Numbered from the stretch's first letter, positions 45,785 to 57,816 are shown. The stretch: 64,000 nt of DNA from Caenorhabditis remanei (GCF_010183535.1 NC_071332.1:16678001-16742000); one strand, 5' to 3'. The notes: generated by a model not told the origin, from the letters alone. Translations and numbers: made by a program.

Positions 45785-47288
45785 TTAGTCACAATTATAA
45801 TTAAGCGTATCATTTCTGTTACTATAACACAAATCAGCAGAATAGACCGAATTCAACAGACTATCATTATCATCGTCCATCTCAATCGACCAGATCGTTA
45901 TCCCTCCCAAACTATGGGCTTTTGTATATTCAACTTTTTCTCTCAAACTCTTAGCATTCTCGAATCCTAAGAATTTTTGTTTTTCGGGTAGCCAAATAAA
46001 TGGTGTCCTTGAATCTTGATGCCACGTAGCAGAAGATACATTCCATTCCTCTGACTTCATATTTCTCCATGGGATATACCCACCTTCGTACTGATCAGAT
46101 CCCTTAGTTTTTGGTTTAGCGGTGAACCACATCTCTCCTTTAGCATCAATCGGTCCCTCCACATTTTTCCAATATGCTCCAAAAAATGGGACACCCATAT
46201 TGACTCTTCTGGGTTGTTTTGTTAAGCATGTGTAATGTTTCATTGACCAGTCGACATTCGCATTTTCCTTTGTGCCAATTCCAGAGTACAACGGAGAGGA
46301 AGGACCGGTAAGAGGGCTCCCCTTCCCTTCTTCAAAGTATCCGTAATATCTTACAGAGCTCACATGAACAAAATCAACAATTTTTAATACTCCATGCAAA
46401 TCGAATGTGTCTCTATACCAAGGCCAATCATAGCTAGGTGAGACAATTGTCAACAGAAGAGGTTTTCTAATACTTTCCAGCGAGGCTCGAATCTCCCATA
46501 GCATCAAAACATAAGCGTCCCGATTCTCCCATTTCGTGGGCCATTTCCAACAAAGATCCACGCCATCAACCATATGATGTTGAATGAATACCTTGATTGA
46601 TTTTGCTAGATTTCTGAAATGATATTTGAGAATTGCACACGTGAGCGTGAACAAAACTCACTTCCTATACTCAGGGCTTGCAGAGACAGATGGGAAGTTC
46701 ACGTAGTCAATGTATCCACCAATTGAGAACATGACTTTCAATTCGGGATTTAATTGTCTTGCCTTCTTTACAAGCTCCACAAACTTTTTCATTGCTCCAT
46801 TTGAGGTGAAAAAGAGATTTCCTGTTGAGGTCAATTGAAGGTAGCCAAAAACGACATGAGTCAACTTTTGTAATTGGCTTTCAGAGATATGCCGGTCTCC
46901 GGATCCATCATAGAAACCAACAATTCGAGTGGTACAAGATTTGAACAAAGAAACTGCTGTAGAATTTTTGAATGTTTCTGTAACTTTAGAACGTGAGGCA
47001 AGAATTTTCAAACAAAAAAAGGCATACCAGCTTTGAAAAAATAATCTTCAATAAGAGGCATAACAATTGTGGTAAGCAGATGGGCAATCAACCCGCAAAA
47101 CAGGAAAATTAGAACGCCATATTTTAACTTTTTCAATAAATGTTTTGTTCGTGAGGTTGAATTTCTGTTTCGTGGTTTAATACTGGAAAATTACAAAAAA
47201 TTATCCAAATATAATCAATATTAACTCACCGCTTTACATTCCCCTGTCCAGATGTTAACGGTTCTGATGTTGCTGCCGATAATGGCAT
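45785..47288 (-). CDS. Chitinase-like GH18 protein, type II membrane (chil type), likely inactive
   Basis: Four exons, start 47288, stop 45785-45787, about 450 residues. N-terminal cytoplasmic part, then one membrane anchor (YGVLIFLFCGLIAHLL, about residues 41-60). The GH18 barrel starts at CTTRIVGFYDGSGDRHISES and contains LTHVVFGYLQL (beta 2), LKVMFSIGGY (beta 3) and MVDGVDLCWKWP (beta 4). In active chitinases beta 4 reads DGxDxDWE; here the middle Asp is Cys and the catalytic Glu is Lys (about residue 200), so hydrolysis is not expected. Substrate-side motifs remain (MGVPFFGAYWK, GGITIWSIEMDD). This matches the nematode chil family, some members of which are induced by oomycete infection. 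Intact reading frame suggests a binding or structural role. Confidence 0.83.
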
Positions 47289-47932
47289 TGTCGTCAGTTC
47301 ACTAGTTTTTCTTGTTATTTCTGGTCAAACCCTTATCAATAAGGTGTCACTTTGAATCAATCAACAGTTACGTTTTGATCTCTCATAACTTTCGAGGTGT
47401 TTACGTTTTTCGGTGATGGGAAATACGTGATTCTCTTATCTCGACAAGCACTGGGGCTACGTTTTATTCTCGGCCTTTAAAAAAACATTCGCTTTATTGA
47501 CTTTCGTTGAGATAATTGTACATAGAATGAAAAACATTATATTTACAAGAAAATGCTCTCAAATTATCAATATGTTTTGTTTGAAGTTCCCGATGATTTG
47601 TTAGTTCCAATAGTTGTCGGATGAACAGATGACTCCACCAAAATGGCCTGCACATTAAAAATATCTCTTAAAAGTTTTAAACTATTTTTAACTAAATTAC
47701 CTTCACATTTTCCTCTTTCTTTTTCTCTCTCCAAAATAATCGTTTTGCTGTATCCCGATACTGAGAAGACATTATGATACAAATGAACAAGTGGAGAGCA
47801 GAACTGGCTATGATGAAAGCTAGCACCAAATTGTCCAAGTCATTGAAGTATAATCTGAAAATCTCTGACAGTATGAAAGATACAGAGGAGTTCAACGCTC
47901 ACCGCTCTTCACATCCATCAAATAGGAATACA

Positions 47933-49495
47933 CCAGTCGGTTCACGTCGCCTAACGGCGACTGAACCTCCTTCTCAACACCACCCTTCTAGGTGTTACAG
48001 TGCCGCTTCTCACATGGTTCAAACAATCGGATTATCAGAATTCTCTTTTTCTCTGGTCTTATAACTTTTCGTCGATTGTTGGTAGTTTTTATCAGCTGAG
48101 CAACCCGTTCCAGAGAGAACAATTTAAACACTCCTACTCTGATAAGATTTCGACAAATTACTTCAGAAGAACAGGAACTTGGTAACTCTATTTTCCCTCT
48201 CATCAATAGGCAGGCGATCCTCTAAATATAAAGTTTCAACTTTTGATTGATCGGCGGCACCCTCCTCTGGATATGGCAAATATGGCAAACTGAGGCCATA
48301 TTTAAACAAATTCTTATTCTAGAATTTGCTTCTTTTTTGAAGGCCGAGATACGACAAAGTTCCTCATTCAGAAATCACGGGTCTCAGAATTAACTGTACT
48401 AAATACAGGGAATGTGTTCTTTGCCTGACTGAGAAACCTTTTACCAAAAGAAAATTTCCTTTTCTCATCTTCAAAAGATGCGTTTAAAGCATTCTTTTGA
48501 AGATTTTGACTTATCAGCGGCGATGCCGCCTCCCTCCCCCAAAGAATATTCGAAACTAAAACTATTTCACATATTTCTAAGTTCAAAAGTTAAAGAAGCT
48601 CCTTATTCAGTCTATTTTGATTTCAATCCTTTTCATTCGTACCTGAGTGCTTCACAAAAACTATCAAAGTTCTTAAAGAAAACAAAACTCTTGATTCCCC
48701 TAAATATCTCACTCTTAACATGTCTACCTACTAAGTTCCTGGTCGTTTTCTTTTATTTTCTCTATTGTGATTGCGTTTGTGGCTTTTGGTCCATCATCTC
48801 GAACAAAAACTAACTAACTAAAAAAACAAAACTTTTGAGTTTTTAAACGATCGGCGACAATGCCGCATGACTTCCCCATGAAAATTCGGACGAAATGTTT
48901 ATTGTTAACTACTATCAGTTTCTGACTCGGTGTTTGTAGGATTGTGAATTTTGAAACACCGTCAAAGTTGGACCTCAATCATCCCTTCTGACAGAATTGT
49001 AGCGGTGTGTACAGAGTCAACAGAAAGATAGCTACTCCTCTTTTTTGTTCTAAAATCTCGACCATAATTACAACTTTCATGTACTGACTGTCTATGCTCT
49101 TATCAAAACAAAAAAACCAAAAAACTTTTCGGACCTGGCGGGAACGAACTCACTACCCCATGGGTGAGAGTCATCTGCGTAGACCGGTACACCAAATACG
49201 CGCGGCCGCGGCGCTCTCGAGAATGCAGTCAAGAAACAACCGAGTCAGTAGTTTTGAGCTTTCAACCACCCTGTCGGGACACACCTTTTCTGAACGCTTT
49301 CTACTGTTGAAATCGACATCGTCTCCAGAAGACGTCAAATTTGATATTTTTGAAAAAAGAAAAGTTCGGGCATCATCTAAGGGAAATTTCCAATCTATCT
49401 ATGTAGGTTTCATAAAAATCGGTCCACTACGGAGGGAGTTATGACATGCAACAAATAAACAGACACACGGATCTGTTGAATATTATTAGTAAAGA
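47933..49495 (-). mobile_element. Non-autonomous Helitron, 1563 bp (copy 2)
   Basis: Same ends and orientation as 7093-9053: minus strand 5' TCTTTACTAAT, 3' hairpin GTCGCC-GTTA-GGCGAC and CTGG. It lies between A (49496 on the minus strand) and T (47932), no duplication. It lacks the nested hAT-like MITE of copy 1 and has internal indels, so the copies are not of the same age. Shares the tRNA-like block (49131-49193) and GGCGGCGATGCCGCC hairpins (48517-48530). No transposase gene. Confidence 0.87.
49131..49193 (-). other. tRNA-like block in Helitron copy 2
   Basis: Minus-strand CGGTCTACGCAGATGACTC followed by GTGAGTTCGTTCCCGCC. Equivalent to 8678-8740 in copy 1. T-arm pairing is lost, so not a functional tRNA. 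Confidence 0.35.
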
Positions 49496-50511
49496 TTTAT
49501 CATATGTTTCATACCATACAACAATTCGGTTACGAAAGTGGACACCGCCATTGCAATGACCAATGATGACGTGTTATTTGGTCTAAGTACATAAATATTT
49601 CAAAGAAACTCTTTAAGAAAAACTCACTTATCATTTTTCAAATTCTTCCTTCGTTGCTGGGTTCTCCCCCCAAAAACTAGTGCAGCGACTAGAATTGTAT
49701 ATAAGACACTGATGGCTATTGCGATGTACCCATCGATTGAGAAAAATTTCAGCTCCCAACTTTGACTTTTCACGGTTTGATAGGAAATGTATTCAGGAGG
49801 TTTTGGCTCAACAAACACAGGAAAACATCTGAAAACTCAATCAGTTTTGTGAAACCCTTTTGTTCCGAAAACTCACTGTTTGTCTTCCACAATTTTAGTT
49901 TTGAAAAAGTATATCAAACTCCACGATGTGCTAATAAGAGCTATGATTACCATAACAATAATTTCCACTCCAGGTTTTGTCAGTTTGCTCACCAATGCAC
50001 TCATCGGAAAAATGACCGAGAATGCCCGTACAGCTGCAATGTACAGTGAAAGAAGGCTCGAACATCTTCGACCCATTATTTTTATTGTTTTACTGAGTAT
50101 CATAATCACGACTCGAAAGTATGGAAATGAGCCTGCACAACTATTCCAGATGTTTGTATTTTCCCAGATTTGAGTCATTTCGGGAACTGTTCCCAGACAT
50201 TGCAACATATCAGAAATACAAACTCCAATCATCACAATATAAACGAGATTGTATCTAAGTTCTTTCCGAGTCAAAATCAATAAATGAATCAAATTTAGAA
50301 AGAATCCAATGATAGTCACAATGTGATAGATTAGCTCAACTTTGATACTGATCTCTAATAATATAGGAACGAAGTCGTGGAAATTAGAGAAGAAATATTT
50401 TCTTGATTTGGGGTCTACGGATAGGTAGTAGTCATCGTAACCAGCAAAACTGTGATCGTTTATCCATGAATATTCAGTCGTAGTGGGGAGACGCGGTTTT
50501 TTCGTCTTCAT

Positions 50512-50852
50512 TTTTAGTCTGTTGTTCGGAAACGAGCTTGATCAAGCTTTATATATTATTCTCGAGGAGAGAGAGGAATAGAAATTCATATGATGTGGGA
50601 AGTTAATTCCATGTTAGAAATCTTTGGTTTTGAAACATCAAAAGTTTGATACTTCAAGAAGATTTTGTTTACATGACAGTCGAAAATGAATATAAACATT
50701 AAAATGTTTTCATTGAACAGCCCAGCGTCTTACGTGTAATTGCGTAAGTTGAAGACTCCACGAGAGCACCAGCAAATGTTGCCTTCCGTGCTTACGTTGA
50801 GAAAGAATTGTTCTAAAGTTTAAGAACACTACTAAGTCACTTACAAAACCGC
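50512..50852. other. Intergenic, no gene seen
   Basis: Promoter side of the split srw gene and 3' flank of the C2 str-type copy. It includes a short inverted copy of 38370-38400 (TTCCGTGCTTACGTTGAGAA near 50784). Confidence 0.5.
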
Positions 50853-52102
50853 TTAGTTCACAATATTTGGGTAATTCAAATTCGTCGATGCTCTCTGATT
50901 TGTACTTGGTTCTGTTTTCAGCATACCCAATAACTTTTGACATTTATCCAAAAACTGAATGGTGAGTTCTGAAAGATGTACGTTGAGCATACGATATTCA
51001 TAAGCCAATTTACTTTTTGCAGCTTTTTTATAGTCTGAGACGATATACATAACAATGATAGCATCCATAGCTGGATACAGTGCGACGGCGCAGAGCGTAA
51101 TTCCAGTTCGTAGATCACACTCTATATCCAGAAGTGGAAGGTAAATTGTAAAAAAAAACTGGAGAAAACAGAGTTATAGTGGGGGTCACAATCTGGAGAA
51201 TGAGAGTCTTGAAAAACTGCTTGTAAAGGTTTCTCAATGAAATTGAGAGCATTTGAAGCTTTTCCTCCATTCCGATATACATAAAAATAGCACAATAGAT
51301 GATTACAGTATACTGGATAGCCATGATACATGTCATGTTAGTTGTCGACGAGATATTAAACCATCGGATAGAACCGGTAGCGTCGTAGGCAACAACGGCT
51401 ACACCCGAAACCTCAGAAATGTCGAGATTGAATTTTTGAAGCATATGAGAGCTGAAGTAATAAGCTGAAAGTAATTTCATTACACTCGACTTGCTTCAAG
51501 TATCCTTTTGAGTATTCGTCTATTTTATCAAAATACAAAATCCCCATAGCCCAAGAAACTCCGAAGAACACCGAATAGACGACAGAGATCATAAACTTCC
51601 ATCCTTTGAAAAAGCGGAGTTTTGTTTCACTGAAGACCTAAAGTTAATCACGATTCATTTCCGAGAGAACTTACTCAAAAATCGCCCAGTATCGATATAA
51701 AAATTGAACCGATAGCATGGAGATGGTGGATGCGTAGACTCCAGTGTAAAAGCACAAACAGAAAGTTACAGCGTCTTGACTCATACCAAATGGGCGACTG
51801 GTACTGTAGAAGACATAACCAGCATTGTGAGAATACACATTCTAAAATTTGAACAATTGTAATGTTTCCTATTTCACGATTACCGGATAAAGAATCAGCT
51901 CTATCGTTGCAAAGAATATACCAACTGTTGGGAAAAGAATTAGTAGATATTTATAACTTCCAAAACTTCTGGATATTCCAAAAACAGTGAGAAATATTAA
52001 AATGTAGCAGAAAAAAGTGGTAGAGATGAACCCGAACTGAGCAATAAGCTGGGCAATTTTCACGTAGATCGTGAAGGATTTCGATTCAAAAACGCCAGAC
52101 AT
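50853..52102 (-). pseudogene. str-type chemoreceptor with 1-nt frameshift (C2 copy)
   Basis: Exon 1 from 52102 (MSGVFESKSF) keeps the GSYKYLLILFPTV loop that C1 has lost. Exons 2 and 3 are as in C1, including the GC intron donor (TTGAA|GCAAGT near 51490). In exon 4 after TPTITLFSPV a run of nine T (about 51151-51159) carries one extra base relative to C1 and shifts the frame to an early stop; the original frame continues as LCAVALYPAMDAIIVMYIVS to 50853. TM6-TM7 are lost from the product. A sequencing error in the T run is possible but the tract also differs in sequence. Confidence 0.75.
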
Positions 52103-52511
52103 TATCCGTATGATGATATCGTTCTCTTGTTTAACTAGAAGCTGGTATAAATGTTTTGGTTTTTTACAATGTATAGCAGACAGGAAATTGTATTACAGAC
52201 TATTGTTTTCAGACTGTTTTTGATTAGATCTTATTGACTACGTCTTTATGATAGGAAATTAGATTGTATAACATTGTTATCAGAATGCTTTTAATGAAAA
52301 AACGTTGTGTGAACCCGTATTAAGATAATTACCGTAAAACCTGTAATAGAACTACATGGACTTCTATTTTTCCAACACATTCGGAGATACAGGCGTACTT
52401 TATTAAAAGGTGAACTTCTATTTTTCGAAGACGAGAAAAACCATTTGGATATTTTCTCAATAAAACCTCAAACACTCTTGATAAATTTAAACAAAAAAAG
52501 AAAAACATTTC
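52103..52511. other. Intergenic, dispersed repeat
   Basis: Counterpart of 32732-33130, with the same ACCGTAAAACCTGTAATAGAA repeat near 52331. No gene seen. Confidence 0.5.
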
Positions 52512-53866
52512 TCAATAACTTTTCGTCGAATTCTTTGATGTATTTCAAGTTGCCACAACTATTGACTCGGTCCTTGTAGGCTCGTTGACCTGAAATCCGT
52601 GTCATTCTACTGCTGTCGTCTTAATTCTTACCTTCGTCTTAGCCCTTCTCCAGAAAAATTTCATAGCAACTTCCCGATAATGTGAAGACATAAACAAACA
52701 GACAAAACAGTGAGTCACTGAATTCAAGGTTAGCAATGTTTTGGGGATATGCGCCAGCATCATAGTTAGTTGTCTGAAAGTTTGAGTGGAATTTGATATG
52801 TTGATAAAAGTACATTGACTCTTACACTCGAAAAAATGGAATGTTGTCGTTTGGATAGGGCCATTTGCTAAAAATGAAAAGTATACTGTATCCAAGCGTA
52901 GCTATCAAAAAGGAGACAGTCATTCCGATTATCAAATTTGAAGTGTTTTCTTGTCTAATATTTTTCTTAAAACAAGAAAATAAAAATAAAACTGATTGAT
53001 TACTTTTCAGATCCCAATCTCTTCCACCGTTTCTTTGCAATCTTGAGCGCTACCAGAAGAATTACAGTAAGAAAAGTGTAGATAACGGTGAGCACTAATA
53101 TACTGAAACCTTCTGTGAGTTCGTGTTGTGCCACTTTTTCATCTTCGAGTCCAATAAAATAGCAACTGAAAATCAAATATTTTGCTTTGGTGGGCCGGAG
53201 TGAAACTCACAATGACACAACATCTTTATGGGGTTTTGCCCGAAGATAAAACTCTGCGTACCAAATTCCCAAAATAAGATTAAAAATAAACACTACAAAA
53301 ATTGCTGTGGAAAGTTTCGTCAATCGATTTGCCACCGCGCTCATAGAGAACATAACAGAGACAGTGCGGATAAAAGTCATCGACAAGGCAAGTACTATGG
53401 AACACATTCTCCCAAATTTTTGAACTCCTCCAGAATACCATTCAACTCCCATATAAAGCCATTGCTTGAAACTAGCGCAGGTACCGATTTGTTCTGCGAT
53501 ATACGCATAGTCATACACAAATGCTTCAGAAATACTCGATGCAAAAACCAGAATATCAGAGACACAAATTCCAATCATGATGAAAAACACCGCGTTGTTC
53601 CTGAGCTCCTTTCTTGTTAGAACAAACAAATGCAGCAAATTTAAAAATAATCCAAGATAGGTGGCAACTTCATTCAATAGTTTTGAATATTTTAAAAATC
53701 CCACCTCAATTTCCACATCAAACGTAAAAATGCTATCTGTTTCGATGCAATTAGTACAGTCACCTCCAGTCCATGGATAGAATACAAGTGGCTCGTATTC
53801 GTATTCGGTGGTGGTCCTTAGAGGACGTGGTGTAGTCGTCGGGTTTTTCTCGTGAATTTTTCGCAT
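52512..53866 (-). CDS. srw-type serpentine chemoreceptor (C2 copy)
   Basis: Near-identical to 33131-34476 with the same five-exon layout. I start it at 53866 (MRKIHEKNPTTTPRPLRTTT) to match the sister gene; an upstream in-frame ATG at 53974 exists. The N-terminal domain has an extra EY pair and an extra Gly. TM1 has LTRKELRNN, the normal form, whereas C1 has LTKK. TM3: FGRMCSIVLALSMTFIRTVSV. TM7: LNSVTHCFVCLFMSSHYREV. Stop at 52512-52514. No lesions seen, so both copies of this receptor are potentially active. Confidence 0.86.
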
Positions 53867-54102
53867 CAGACTGGAGAATTCGAAATGAAAGTGGGCGATT
53901 TGTTTACAGAATGGCAATATATGTAATGTCGAGTAATGATAGGTGGTTGAGTCGAGAGAAAACACATGACTCATTGTGAAAGGGATAAAAATTGGGAATG
54001 GTGTTTCATGACTACATATGTACTACATGAAAATGTTTTTATTATGGAACAAATTAAAAACAAGAAAAAAGTATTATTAATTAACCAAGATATTTAAAGA
54101 AG

Positions 54103-54641
54103 CTAAGCTTGCTGACAGAAAGCGCTCGTAATAGTTGTTGTACACGTAACACCCATTGACGTCGCAGAGTACTTCCACATCATGTCTACACTGCTGCATT
54201 GCACCATTATAGTTACTGTTTGATTGGGAGGACTATTTTCCACAGGTTCACCGGCTGTGTTAAAAGTCATACTGGCAAAGTTGCCCTCATCAGCCGTGCA
54301 TTGGAGATTCATTGTAGCGATCGTATCCAGGGTTCCAGGGATTTGTGTGATGTTATACCTGTAGACCAATTGGTACATTTAAAACTATATTTTCTTTCCT
54401 CACATGTCATAAATAACATTAATCTCTTGTGCAGCGTTTGGGTTTCCAAGAGCTATATCAGTTTGTGAACAATTTCCTGTAGAAAAATAAAAATTTTGCT
54501 TTAATACTTTCAAAACTCACGAAGTTCGGATTCTTCTGTGACTATGGGCATGGTTACAGATTCAGTTCTCAAGCATGGATTAACAATAGTCAGACAGTAA
54601 AAAATTATCAGGGAAGATAGAAACAAATTCAGACAAATCAT
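54103..54641 (-). CDS. Small secreted protein with C6/DUF281-like domain (C2 copy)
   Basis: Copy of 34710-35248 with the same three exons and start (54641). Few substitutions; TSVFCQQA becomes TSAFCQQA and YNTTQIPG becomes YNITQIPG. Cys pattern and signal peptide are kept, so both copies look intact. Confidence 0.72.
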
Positions 54642-56170
54642 GCCGTTTTAAGTATAACATTAAGTTTTTTGGACTCATTCTTTTATACTAAATTAGAAGA
54701 GGGCGGAGATCATAAAGTGAACGAAAGAGAACGATCAAGATAAAAACATAATGTACTGCGTTGAGGTTTGTCGAACAATCGAGACCAAATTAATTTTTTA
54801 ATTAGAGAAATGAACTCGGAAAATGAGTGACAGTATGGGAAAGGAATGAAATGGCACCGTTAGAATGATTGATCTGATAGTGAGGCGAAACGATATTCTA
54901 TTATGGAGCTGTTTTCTTATTAGCTAATTATTTAATTAGTTAATTAAATAATAAACATTCATATATATTGGTTTGTTACATATACTTTATTAAAATAAAA
55001 AAGCAATTGTTTCCAAAAGATTCGACACCAAGATATAATGCTATCTGAAATTCAATTTTTTGGTTATTCTGTAATCAGAACAAGAGCTCGTTGTGACTTC
55101 ATCTTTTCCATATAATTTATTTCATACGATAAACCAAGAAGTTATAATGTTTCTGTAGGAATCATTTCCTTAAATCATATTCCTTTGATATCTTACACAA
55201 CTTCACTGTCATATTTCCCTTTCCAGCTCGAGACGACATTTTAAAGTATTCTAAAACAGTTTTTTTCATTTTTAAGTTCATAAGTTCAAGCTACATATAA
55301 ATAGCTTCTCCCATATTCAGACCGAAAAGTCTTCTTGAACATCCCGAAATGATATCTTTCTGCGCAGAAGGTTAAAAAACCATTTCGTTATACGGGATCA
55401 TTAAAAGAAAGTGAAATTAGAATCACACTACATAGGATCCCACTACAATCGAAGAATGTTGATCTCACTGGAAATTTAGAAAACTTGGGAAAAAAGAGTT
55501 GGTTTTATCTTTATACGATATGTATTACAAACTGTTAGAATACCGTATTTACTTGAAAAAAAAAGAATTTTAAACAAAATTCGACCCAAATCGCTATTAT
55601 TTGAGACTCAATGTGAGGTTTGAGCCGGTTCAAACATCAGAGAACACGCAATTTTCAACTATTGGTTTGAAAAAATCAGTGTCAACTTATGAATACAATT
55701 CAATCCTTTCCTCTTAATTCGAACCATGTCTGTCTCCCGCAGTGAAGCGGCGTGACAAGCGATAAATCAACTACAATTTGCGGCGGGTTTATCTGTATGT
55801 AGCCTGATCTTTCCAATCAGACAAAACGGAGGGAATCAGTTTTTTAATGTGTTCTCTTTCTCTTCGTAAGGTCAAAAAATGATATGATCGGGATAGGATA
55901 GAGGGTCAATGACTCCTTTCTTTTCAAACGATGCAAAATTAATGTTTTTTTAGTCTATAAAAAAAGAATAATATAAACACGGGAACTAAAACTAATGGGA
56001 AGTTTAAACTGATAGTAGAAGTTTTAAAAGAAATGATTATCGTAAAAGAATCTTTTGTTTTCAAAAACTTTTTTGACCTGTATCTGTGTTTTTGCGTTTT
56101 CAATAGAAAACTCGAACGTCTAGGAATGTTTGCCATCGCTGGAAACGTGCTTGTTGCACTTGAACATATA
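54642..56170. other. Conserved non-coding tail of block C2
   Basis: Counterpart of 35249-36731; includes a ~100-bp stretch near 55100-55195 not present in C1. The palindrome GTTTGAGCCGGTTCAAAC is at 55618-55635. No gene seen. Confidence 0.5.
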
Positions 56171-57769
56171 AGACGGTTGAAATTTCAAAAGTTCAGATAA
56201 TTGAAGAAAAATTTCAAAAATTCAAGCATTTTTGGACCACTCCATTAATACTGTTTTCTTTTCTTTCCCGTGTTTATGCCGCTAGAAAACAGAATATAAA
56301 ACAGATTTATTCAAAATCCAACAACTTCCTTTTTATCTCAACAAACCACATATTTAAGTGAAAAAGATGGGGCAGATTTATTGAAATATAAAAAATGGAC
56401 AGAAAACATAAATATGGACGGGGCAGATTTTCCAAGTTACAAATTCTGGACCAACATTGAGGGGCAGATTTTCCAAGTTTAAAATTCTGGACCAATATTG
56501 AAAATCTGAAAAAAAAAGAAAAATTTTCACGTGAAGTTTATTTTGGAGCAGATTTTTCAATTTGACAAATCTGGACAGAAAAAAATAAATTTTGTTATTT
56601 TTGCCGTGAGTTCCAACTCATCCGTTGTTCGTGGTTTTAGGGCAGAAATTGAAAAGTGAAAATTCTGGATCGGGCGGTATATTAAGAAGGTGAAAAAATA
56701 AGAATTCTGAAATTTGAAATATCTCATTCAACACCGAGTTGCAAATATTATTAATTTTCCGATAAAGGAGGAAAAATAAAATTCTGAATACGCTAAAACC
56801 AACCTAAACAATTGAAACCGAATAAATATAACAGAAATTTTCTACTTTTGTTAGTGAGCAAATTTGGAACCAAAAAGAAAAACTAACGAAATTTCGAAGT
56901 TCCACGTGTGCGAAAATGTTGTTTTTGACACGCGAACTTTTGATTGTCGACGTAGATTTTTTTTAATTGAACATTAAAACAACCAGAATTTGCTCACTTT
57001 GCACCGGCTATACAAGTTCGAAATTAGAAATTGAAGCGCTCTAATTGGTATTTTTCGGAAAATTTTGTTGGTAGTGTTTAGGTTGGTTTCAGCGTATTCA
57101 GAATTTTATTTTTCCTCCTTTATCGAAAATTTAATAATATTTGCAACTCGGTGTTGAATGAGATATTTCAAATTTCAGAATTCTTATTTTTTCACCTTCT
57201 TAATATACCGCCCGATCCAGAATTTTCACTTTTCAATTTCTGCCCTAAAACCACGAACAACGGATGAGTTGGAACTCACGGCAAAAATAACAAAATTTAT
57301 TTTTTCTGTCCAGATTTTTCAAATTGAAAAATCTGCTCCAAAATAAACTTCACGTGAAAATTTTTCTTTTTTTTTCAGATTTTCAATATTGGTCCAGAAT
57401 TTTAAACTTGGAAAATCTGCCCCTCAATGTTGGTCCAGAATTTGTAACTTGGAAAATCTGCCCCGTCCATATTTATGTTTTCTGTCCATTTTTTATATTT
57501 CAATAAATCTGCCCCATCTTTTTTCAGTCTGACAACATTTATTATCATGATTCTTAAAAGGTTGGCATAAATCTGCTCTAATTTGGAAATTGCAGCAGTA
57601 ATTAATGATTTTTTACGAATCAAGTAGATTTTCTGAATTTTTCAATTCCAGAACCATAATTTAAACCAATTTTGAAAATTTAAAAGTATCACTGCTTAAA
57701 AAAACAGATATTTCTTAATTTCACACTTTCAAGTAGTAAAATCGAAACTTTTGAAATATCAAGCGTCTT
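56171..57769. mobile_element. Large palindromic element, 1599 bp, between blocks C2 and B
   Basis: Terminal repeats AGACGGTTGAAATTTCAAAA and, on the other strand, AGACGCTTGATATTTCAAAA. The middle of each arm (56360-56820 against 57060-57520) pairs almost perfectly; the outer parts are less similar. TA or ATA lies on both sides (56168-56170, 57770-57772), compatible with a Tc1/mariner-type TA target. A GGGCAGATTT-type unit repeats within each arm. Mirrored small reading frames are arm shadows. Non-autonomous. Confidence 0.8.
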
Positions 57770-57816
57770 ATATGTCTGGAGCTAGCTGGGGGACACGACA
57801 TTAAAATTGTTTTCAG

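Larger units (their letters stand above)
47567..50511 (-). pseudogene. srw-type chemoreceptor split by a Helitron in exon 3
   Basis: Class W GPCR that is complete apart from one insertion. Exon 1 from 50511: MKTKKPRLPTTTEYSW, Tyr-rich stretch GYDDYYLSVD, NLIHLLILTRKELRYN, IGVCISD, GRRCSSLLSLYIAAVRAFSV with FPMSA. Exon 2 (about 49820-49627) starts with the loop-2 Cys and contains IDGYIAIAISVLYTILVAAL (TM5). Exon 3 (TM6) is entered by the 1563-bp Helitron between 49496 and 47932, and resumes in frame. Exon 4 has HLFICIIMSSQYRDTAKRLF, and a last exon ends at 47567. Removing the insert leaves an open frame, so the gene was probably functional before insertion. Confidence 0.85.
50830..56170. repeat. 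Segmental duplication block C2 (direct partner 31490-36731)
   Basis: Same order as C1: str-type receptor, srw, C6-type gene, non-coding tail. Coordinates are offset by about 19.37-19.44 kb, growing through small indels. Its right edge abuts the 1.6-kb palindrome at 56171. Confidence 0.9.

Noticed and set aside
56307..57623. Mirrored reading frames around 56.4 and 57.4 kb
   Set aside because: Both are arms of the 1.6-kb palindrome with a short internal repeat. No protein family features.
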